Assembly (NCBI GenBank): GCA_031272005.1
Contig: JAISUQ010000071.1
Location: 1 to 18,033, forward strand
Direction: 5' to 3'
Length of the DNA stretch: 18,033 nucleotides
Origin: Coriobacteriales bacterium
GTDB taxonomy: Bacteria > Actinomycetota > Coriobacteriia > Coriobacteriales > UBA8131
Shown here: positions 13,766 to 18,033 of the stretch, piece after piece
How the letters are laid out: each line of letters starts with the position of its first letter
Numbering within the stretch: the first letter of the stretch is position 1
Program-made: the position numbers and the translations under genes
The notes under the pieces: generated by a model
Told to the model about the DNA's origin: nothing
Database searches by the model: none
The model's input: the letters and a program-made list of their open reading frames with translations, nothing else

Positions 13766-14791
13766 CTAGGCCGGCAGCAGCAGCTCGGCGATCTGCACGG
13801 CGTTCAGGGCGGCGCCTTTGCGCAGCTGGTCGGCCACGCACCAGAAGTTCAGGCCATGGGGCACCGATGGGTCCTGGCGCAGGCGGCCGATGTAGGTGTC
13901 ATCGCTGCCGGCCAGCAGCCCGGGCATCGGGTAGGTTTTGGTGGCCGGGTCGTCCTGCAGCGTGATTCCGGGAGCGGCCGCCAGCGCGCTGCGGGCCTGC
14001 TCCACGCTGACCGGCGCCGAGAATTCGACGTTGACCATCTCGGCATGGCAGCGCAGCACCGGCACCCGCACGCAGTTGGCGCAGACCTCGATGCTGGCAT
14101 CGCCCATGATCTTTTTGGTCTCCACCACCATCTTCCATTCTTCCTTGGTCGAGGCGTCATCCAAAAAGACGTCGATGTGCGGGATGCAGTTAAAGGCAAT
14201 CTGGTGGGCGAACTTCTCCACGGTCAGCTCTTTGCCGTCCAAAAAGTCGCGGGTCTGGTTGTAGAGCTCATCCATCGCCGCCGCGCCGGCACCGCTGGCC
14301 GCCTGATAGGTGGAGACCACCACGCGCTTGATGGGCGCCAGCTGGTGCAGCGGCCCCAAGGCCACCACCATCTGGATGGTCGAGCAATTGGGGTTGGCGA
14401 TGACGCCGTTGTGAGCCGCTGCCGCCTCGGGGTTGACCTCCGGCACCACCAGCGGTACGCCCTCCTCCATCCTGAAGGCGCTGGAGTTGTCGATCATCAC
14501 CGCACCGGCACTGGTCACAGCCTCGCGCAGATCCTGGGACACGGATGCTCCGGCGGAGAACAGCGCGATGTCCACGCCGTCGAAGCTGGCCGGGCCCATC
14601 TCCGCCACCGTCAGCTCGCCGCCTTTGAAAGGCAGCTTCTGGCCGGCACTGCGCGACGAGGCCAGCGCCCTGACCTCCTTGGCTGCGAAGTCGCGCTGCT
14701 CCAACACCAACAGCATCTCGCGCCCCACCGCGCCGGTGGCCCCAGCCACCGCCACCACCGGCTGCGCCGGCATAGCCTTACTCCAGGACAT
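13766..14791 (-). CDS. asd: Aspartate-semialdehyde dehydrogenase
   Basis: This enzyme reduces aspartyl phosphate to aspartate semialdehyde with NADPH, the branch point to lysine/diaminopimelate, threonine and methionine. The 341-residue protein has the nucleotide-binding start VAVAGATGAVGREMLLVLEQ (13-32) and IDNSSAFRM (100-108). The catalytic cysteine is Cys136 in NPNCSTIQ, and the later block CVRVPVLRCHAE carries the catalytic His249. STYQAASGAG (160-169) is also typical. The start is ATG 14791, because AAAGGGG lies 5 nt upstream. The open frame reaches TTG 14812 but that has no support. It is first in a likely operon with the exported protein, the WYL regulator and the MaoC-like gene. I see no lysine riboswitch in the leader. 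Confidence 0.96.
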   Translation of the reverse strand: MSWSKAMPAQPVVAVAGATGAVGREMLLVLEQRDFAAKEVRALASSRSAGQKLPFKGGELTVAEMGPASFDGVDIALFSAGASVSQDLREAVTSAGAVMIDNSSAFRMEEGVPLVVPEVNPEAAAAHNGVIANPNCSTIQMVVALGPLHQLAPIKRVVVSTYQAASGAGAAAMDELYNQTRDFLDGKELTVEKFAHQIAFNCIPHIDVFLDDASTKEEWKMVVETKKIMGDASIEVCANCVRVPVLRCHAEMVNVEFSAPVSVEQARSALAAAPGITLQDDPATKTYPMPGLLAGSDDTYIGRLRQDPSVPHGLNFWCVADQLRKGAALNAVQIAELLLPA

Positions 14792-14807
14792 ACTCGCCCC
14801 TTTCTCC

Positions 14808-14847
14808 CACAAACAAGCGGGAACTCCCGCCCGACACTCACAAACAA
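14808..14847. repeat. 9-bp direct repeats flanking a hairpin just upstream of the asd ribosome-binding site
   Basis: CACAAACAA occurs at 14808-14816 and 14839-14847. Between them GCGGG-AACT-CCCGC (14817-14830) forms a 5-bp stem with a 4-nt loop. In the asd transcript the hairpin would fold a few bases before the AAAGGGG ribosome-binding site, so it could affect translation. The layout also resembles a short insertion bounded by a target duplication, but there is no transposase or longer terminal repeat. Confidence 0.55.
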
Positions 14848-14869
14848 TCGCAACAGTGTACCATTATTT

Positions 14870-14914
14870 TGCCATAACCAGGTAGCGCAGATTCTGCCAT
14901 AACCATGAAGCGCA
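14870..14914. repeat. Two 20-bp direct repeats, 25-bp period, upstream of asd
   Basis: TGCCATAACCAGGTAGCGCA (14870-14889) and TGCCATAACCATGAAGCGCA (14895-14914) match at 18 of 20 positions. Only two copies are present, and there are no spacers or flanking array that would suggest CRISPR. The position, about 80-120 bp upstream of the asd start, fits a pair of binding sites for a regulator. The WYL regulator in the same operon is one candidate, by inference only. Confidence 0.7.
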
Positions 14915-15055
14915 AGCAACATGGCGGTAATTGCATCTTAATTGGCCTTAACTAAACGTTATACTACATATTTCAGGCGTAGTTGTTTAATATGCTCCAA
15001 TTTAATGCTGTTTTACTGGAGAATCGCTCCTGCTACTTTACCAGGGAAACGCTGA

Positions 15056-15670
15056 TTAAGTCCCCGAGTAATAGCGCACGGCTATCTGGGTGCGGTGTTC
15101 GAGGCCGGTTTTTTCCAGGATGGTGGAGATATGGTTGCGCACGGTGCCGTGGGCGATGAACAGGCGCTGGGCGATCTGCTCGTTGGAGAGGCCTTCGGCC
15201 ACCAGTTGCACCACCTCCAGCTCGCGCTCGGTGAGGCCGGCAAAGCTGTTGGCCGGGGCGTGGACCTGGGAGCGGATGAAGTCCAGGATGTCGGGCGAGA
15301 AGACCGTGCCGCCATTGGCCACCGTGACGATGGCGGAGTGCAGCTGCTCCACCGGGCTGTTCTTCAGCACGTAACCGCCGACGCCGGCCTCCAGGGCGCG
15401 GGCGATCAGGTCCGGCTCGTCGAAGGTGGTCAGCAGCAGCGGGCGGGCGGCTCCCTCGGCCAGGATTGCTTCGGCGGCCTGGATGCCGTCGGTGCCGGGC
15501 ATGCGGATGTCCAACACTGCTACATCCGGGCGCTTATTGCAGGCCAGCGAGATGGCTTCCTTGCCGCCGGGTGCCGTGCCCAGCAACTCGATGTCGGCAA
15601 ATGAACCCACGATGGCCGAGAGTCCCTGCAATACCAGGGCGTCATCATCGGCCAGAATCACCTTGATCAT
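15056..15670 (-). CDS. NarL/LuxR-family response regulator
   Basis: A 204-residue two-component DNA-binding regulator. The receiver (~1-120) has the acidic DDD at 8-10, the phospho-acceptor Asp54 (AVLDIRMPGTDG), TT near 81-82, and a Lys in YVLKNSP. The LuxR-type helix-turn-helix (~140-200) has LTERELEVVQLVAEGLSNEQIAQRL followed by GTVRNHISTILEKTGL. ATG start, overlapping the kinase stop by 4 bp (ATGA, 15667-15670), so the pair is translationally coupled. The likely target is its own region or the divergent CPBP gene. The signal is unknown. Confidence 0.95.
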   Translation of the reverse strand: MIKVILADDDALVLQGLSAIVGSFADIELLGTAPGGKEAISLACNKRPDVAVLDIRMPGTDGIQAAEAILAEGAARPLLLTTFDEPDLIARALEAGVGGYVLKNSPVEQLHSAIVTVANGGTVFSPDILDFIRSQVHAPANSFAGLTERELEVVQLVAEGLSNEQIAQRLFIAHGTVRNHISTILEKTGLEHRTQIAVRYYSGT

Positions 15671-16821
15671 CTCTCACTTCCTCCCCTGGTGGTGAAAGTC
15701 AGGCTGGTGCGGAAGCCCTGTGGCGTACGCTCGAAGAAGGCCTTGCCGCCGACCAGCCGGCAGCGCTCCTCGATGGCCGTCAGGCCGATGCCGAACTCCA
15801 GGCCTTGATGTTGTTCGCCGGCGGGCACCTGTCCATTATCGCTGATTTCGACGTTCAGCACCGGCCCGCGCTGGGCGAGGCGCAGCTTCACCGTCAGGCG
15901 TTCGGCGGTGGCGTGCTTCAAGACGTTGGTCAACGTCTCCAGAAGGCTCTCGTGGACGCAATGCCAGATGGCCTGGGAGATGTTGGTCAGCGAGCCTTCC
16001 ACGCTCAGCTCGGTGTTGATATGGGGATGCTCGGCGGAGAAGCGCTGCAGCGCCTCCTCGATGCTGGGCAGGCCGACCTGGGGCGCGGCGTCGCGCTCCT
16101 GACGCAGGTCGGCGCGGATGCCGTCGACGCTGGCGCGCAGGTTCTCGGCGGCGACACGGATGCTCTGCCGGGCGGTATCCGGTTGATTATCCATCTGCAG
16201 CTGGGCGGCTTCCAGCATCAGGATGGAGCCGGTGATGCCGTGCCCCACCTTGTCGTGGATGCGGGCAGCCAGGCGGCTGCGCTCGGCCTGGCGGCCCTGG
16301 CGCTCAATCTGGCTGATGGTCTCACGCTGTGCCGCCAGGCGGGCCTGCAGGGCGGCCTGCTGGCTGTCGCGGGCTGCCAGTCGGTCCCGGGCTGTTTGCA
16401 GCTCCTGCAGCAGATGGCCGCTCAGCAGCGCCGCAGCCGTACCGATGGCGGCAATCATCAGGCTGGTGCGGTATTCGGGCAGTATCGCTGCCAGCAGGGC
16501 GGCGGCTGAACCCAGAATCAGGGCCGCAAACAACACCCTGATTCGCTGCTCCAGCTGTTCGGCCACCAGTACCAGAGCCAGCGGCACAGCCATCGCCAGA
16601 TCGAACAACCCTGCCACAACGACCGCCATAAGTGCCAGCGCAGTGGCCAGCCAGGTTGGCGCCTTGAACAGCTGCAACAACAATCGAGCGGTCAGGAGGC
16701 AGACCATCGCCAGCGCGATGACCACCAGCCAGCTGACATCGTGTGCGGGAACAACGATATACGCGCCGCTGGCGACCATCAGCAACGCGATTATGTAGTA
16801 GGACCACATCCACTCTTTCAT
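15667..16821 (-). CDS. NarL-type sensor histidine kinase (HisKA_3)
   Basis: A 384-residue membrane sensor kinase, partner of the response regulator downstream. About five hydrophobic segments (~6-135) are followed by a coiled coil (~138-185, Arg/Gln/Ala-rich). The dimerisation box ERSRLAARIHDKVGHGITGS has the phospho-accepting His189. The HATPase has a TNVLKHA N-box (~297-303), SDNG (326-329) and the G-box GIGLTAIEERCRLVGG (343-358). There is no large extracellular domain, so it belongs among kinases that sense within the membrane. The ATG at 16821 has no ribosome-binding site, and a consensus -10 lies 9 nt upstream, so the transcript may be leaderless or nearly so. Confidence 0.94.
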   Translation of the reverse strand: MKEWMWSYYIIALLMVASGAYIVVPAHDVSWLVVIALAMVCLLTARLLLQLFKAPTWLATALALMAVVVAGLFDLAMAVPLALVLVAEQLEQRIRVLFAALILGSAAALLAAILPEYRTSLMIAAIGTAAALLSGHLLQELQTARDRLAARDSQQAALQARLAAQRETISQIERQGRQAERSRLAARIHDKVGHGITGSILMLEAAQLQMDNQPDTARQSIRVAAENLRASVDGIRADLRQERDAAPQVGLPSIEEALQRFSAEHPHINTELSVEGSLTNISQAIWHCVHESLLETLTNVLKHATAERLTVKLRLAQRGPVLNVEISDNGQVPAGEQHQGLEFGIGLTAIEERCRLVGGKAFFERTPQGFRTSLTFTTRGGSER

Positions 16822-16829
16822 AAGTTAGA

Positions 16830-16835
16830 ATTATA
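16830..16835 (-). promoter_or_regulatory. -10 box of the two-component operon in the 44-bp divergent gap
   Basis: TATAAT (minus, 16835-16830) is a consensus -10. The -35 side is weak (TTGCTC with a 15-bp spacer is the best candidate). Transcription would start at about 16823-16824, almost on the kinase ATG (16821-16819). On the plus strand TAGAAT (16826-16831) overlaps the same bases and could serve the divergent CPBP gene. Both promoters would then exclude each other. Confidence 0.45.
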
Positions 16836-16865
16836 TGGCAAGCAGCTAAAGAGCAAGGAGCAGGT

Positions 16866-18032
16866 ATGCGCTTCAGTCTTTCCCAGCCGGCCCTGGTGGC
16901 CGAAGCCCGCCAGCAGAGCAAAAGCCACAGCCTGATCATCGAAATCCTGATCTTCATCCTGGTCTTTCTGGTAGCCGGCATGGTCTTTGAAGGCGGGATG
17001 ATGGCCATCGGCTTGCTTGTGCCGCTGTTTTTTGGCGATACCTTCCAGGAGATGTTAGCCCGTTCGGCCAATGGCGAGCTGCAACTGGATATGGCGACCA
17101 TACAGGAGATGACCAGCAAGCTGTTGTCTGACCCTCTGGTCACGGCAATCATGCTGTTCTCCACAGCCGGCCTGATTGCTGGCGTGCTGCTTTATTGCCG
17201 GGCGATAGAGGGGCGCAGATTAGCCACTGTTGGGCTGCGGCGCACTCATGCCGTACGTGAGTATCTGGTGGGCCTGGCGGTTGGTGCTATTATGCTATCG
17301 TTAGCAGTCGGCATCTGCCTGTTGAGTGGGCAGATGGAATTCAAGGGCCTGGCCGGCGGCTCGCCGCTGATACTGGCGGTGCTGCTGGTGGGCTTTCTGG
17401 TTCAGGGAGCCAGCGAAGAGCTGCTGTGCCGCGGTTACTTCTGCGTTTCGCTGGCTCGCCGGCAGCGCCTTTGGGTGGCCATCCTCGTAAGCTCGCTGGC
17501 CTTCGCCGCCCTGCATCTGTTCAATGACGGCATCGCGCCGCTGGCCTTCTTCAACCTGGCGCTGTTCGGCGCCTTTGAGTGCGTCTACCTGTTCAAGCGC
17601 GGCAACATCTGGGGGCCGGCAGCCATCCACTCGGCCTGGAACTTCATGGAGGGCAACTTCTACGGCACCTCGGTCAGCGGCGGTGAGGAGATGGAGTCGA
17701 TATTGCGCGTGGTCAACGGCGACGGTGCCTGGTGGGTCAACGGCGGCGCCTTCGGCCTGGAAGGCGGCCTGGCCGTGACCGCCGTGCTGGCCGCAGGACT
17801 GGTGGTGCTGCTGCTGATGCGCACCGCCGAGCCGGCCGAACTGCTGCCCCAGCCGCCAGTGTCGCCCCAGCCACCAGTGCCGCCTCAGCCGCAAGTGCCG
17901 CCCCAGCCGCAAGTGCTGCCCCAGCCGCCAGTGTCGCCTCAGCCGCAACCGTCACCCCCGCCTCAGCCGCCAGTGCCGCCCCAGCCGCCAGACTACCAAG
18001 CGCCGAATGCTGAGACCCGGCAGCAAAGCTGA
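16866..18032 (+). CDS. CPBP-family intramembrane protease with proline-rich C-terminal tail
   Basis: A 388-residue polytopic membrane protein of the CPBP (CaaX protease and bacteriocin-processing, Abi) family. The catalytic motifs are all present: EExxxR (Glu184, Glu185, Arg189 in ASEELLCRGYF), FxxxH (Phe213, His217) and HxxxN (His255, Asn259 in HSAWNF). About seven or eight membrane segments end at ~318. The last 70 residues are low-complexity, built of PQPPVx hexapeptides (~328-377). The ATG start has AAGGAG with 5-nt spacing. The complete TGA stop is at 18030-18032. It diverges from the two-component operon. CPBP proteins process peptides or confer bacteriocin immunity in some species, but no bacteriocin gene is visible here. 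Confidence 0.93.
   Translation: MRFSLSQPALVAEARQQSKSHSLIIEILIFILVFLVAGMVFEGGMMAIGLLVPLFFGDTFQEMLARSANGELQLDMATIQEMTSKLLSDPLVTAIMLFSTAGLIAGVLLYCRAIEGRRLATVGLRRTHAVREYLVGLAVGAIMLSLAVGICLLSGQMEFKGLAGGSPLILAVLLVGFLVQGASEELLCRGYFCVSLARRQRLWVAILVSSLAFAALHLFNDGIAPLAFFNLALFGAFECVYLFKRGNIWGPAAIHSAWNFMEGNFYGTSVSGGEEMESILRVVNGDGAWWVNGGAFGLEGGLAVTAVLAAGLVVLLLMRTAEPAELLPQPPVSPQPPVPPQPQVPPQPQVLPQPPVSPQPQPSPPPQPPVPPQPPDYQAPNAETRQQS
17847..17996 (+). repeat. 18-bp tandem repeat coding for PQPPVx hexapeptides
   Basis: Eight units, CCCCAGCCGC(C/A)(A)GTG-type, code for PQPPVS, PQPPVP, PQPQVP, PQPQVL, PQPPVS, PQPQPS, (PP)PQPPVP and PQPPDY. The frame is kept throughout; the insertion of two extra prolines before unit seven keeps it open. 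The near-identical DNA units indicate slippage, so copy number may vary between strains. Confidence 0.88.
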
Positions 18033-18033
18033 G

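Larger units (their letters stand above)
14792..15055 (-). promoter_or_regulatory. AT-rich leader/control region upstream of asd
   Basis: This 264-bp stretch between the response regulator and asd has no plausible gene. It is much more AT-rich than its surroundings and holds several repeats, listed separately. Weak -10-like boxes on the minus strand include TATAAC (about 14962-14957) and TACACT (about 14861-14856), but no good -35 is paired with either. The end nearest the response regulator has a small inverted repeat, GGAG-AATCG-CTCC (15018-15030), without a T-run, so it is at most a weak terminator. Most of the region is unexplained. Confidence 0.5.

Noticed and set aside
13520..14902. 460-codon open frame on the plus strand opposite asd and the exported protein
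   Set aside because: It has the composition of an antisense shadow (Gly/His/Gln/Arg-rich) and no motif, while asd on the other strand is unmistakable.
14870..14914. CRISPR repeat pair
   Set aside because: There are only two copies, separated by 5 bp, with no spacers and no cas genes.

Overview
The window is GC-rich and gene-dense, and almost everything is read from the minus strand. It looks like the chromosome of a high-GC member of the Bacillota (Clostridia-like). The main evidence is the conserved block M50 protease - trpS - scpA - scpB - rluB, an ECF-type queuosine-precursor transporter (QueT), and a CadC/SmtB-type metal repressor. This assignment comes from gene content only. I see no tRNA, rRNA, CRISPR array, insertion sequence, integrase or phage gene.

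Layout. (1) 1-599, minus: the first 199 codons of uvrA, from a TTG start. (2) 745-3837, minus: a large membrane-bound hybrid histidine kinase, with an unusual ~290-residue Pro/Ala-rich linker carrying a 36-bp tandem repeat. (3) 3911-6421, minus: a zinc/cadmium-type resistance unit made of promoter, near-perfect palindromic operator, ArsR/SmtB repressor and P1B-type ATPase. (4) 6438-10722, minus: promoter, M50 membrane protease, trpS, scpA, scpB and rluB, with tight or overlapping junctions. ScpB has a recent 27-bp tandem duplication near its N-terminus and a long acidic repetitive tail. (5) 10825-11415, plus: QueT, diverging from the M50 gene. Its last 114 bp overlap the 3' end of the convergent MaoC-like gene. 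(6) 11302-14791, minus: asd (aspartate-semialdehyde dehydrogenase), a secreted or membrane-anchored protein with two copies of a ~78-residue domain, a WYL-domain regulator and a MaoC-like protein, probably one transcription unit. The 264-bp leader before asd is AT-rich and repeat-rich. (7) 15056-16821, minus: a NarL-type two-component pair whose genes overlap by 4 bp. (8) 16866-18032, plus: a CPBP-family intramembrane protease with a proline-rich hexapeptide-repeat tail, diverging from the two-component pair.

How the genes fit together. The ScpA/ScpB block serves chromosome condensation together with SMC, which is not in the window. The ArsR/ATPase pair is a self-contained metal-efflux switch. 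The two-component pair and the CPBP protease share a 44-bp divergent intergenic region and may be co-regulated. No wholly unknown multi-gene system is evident. The most unusual material is the duplicated-domain exported protein in the asd operon, the convergent queT/maoC overlap, and repeat-built low-complexity extensions in three otherwise ordinary proteins (hybrid kinase, ScpB, CPBP protease).
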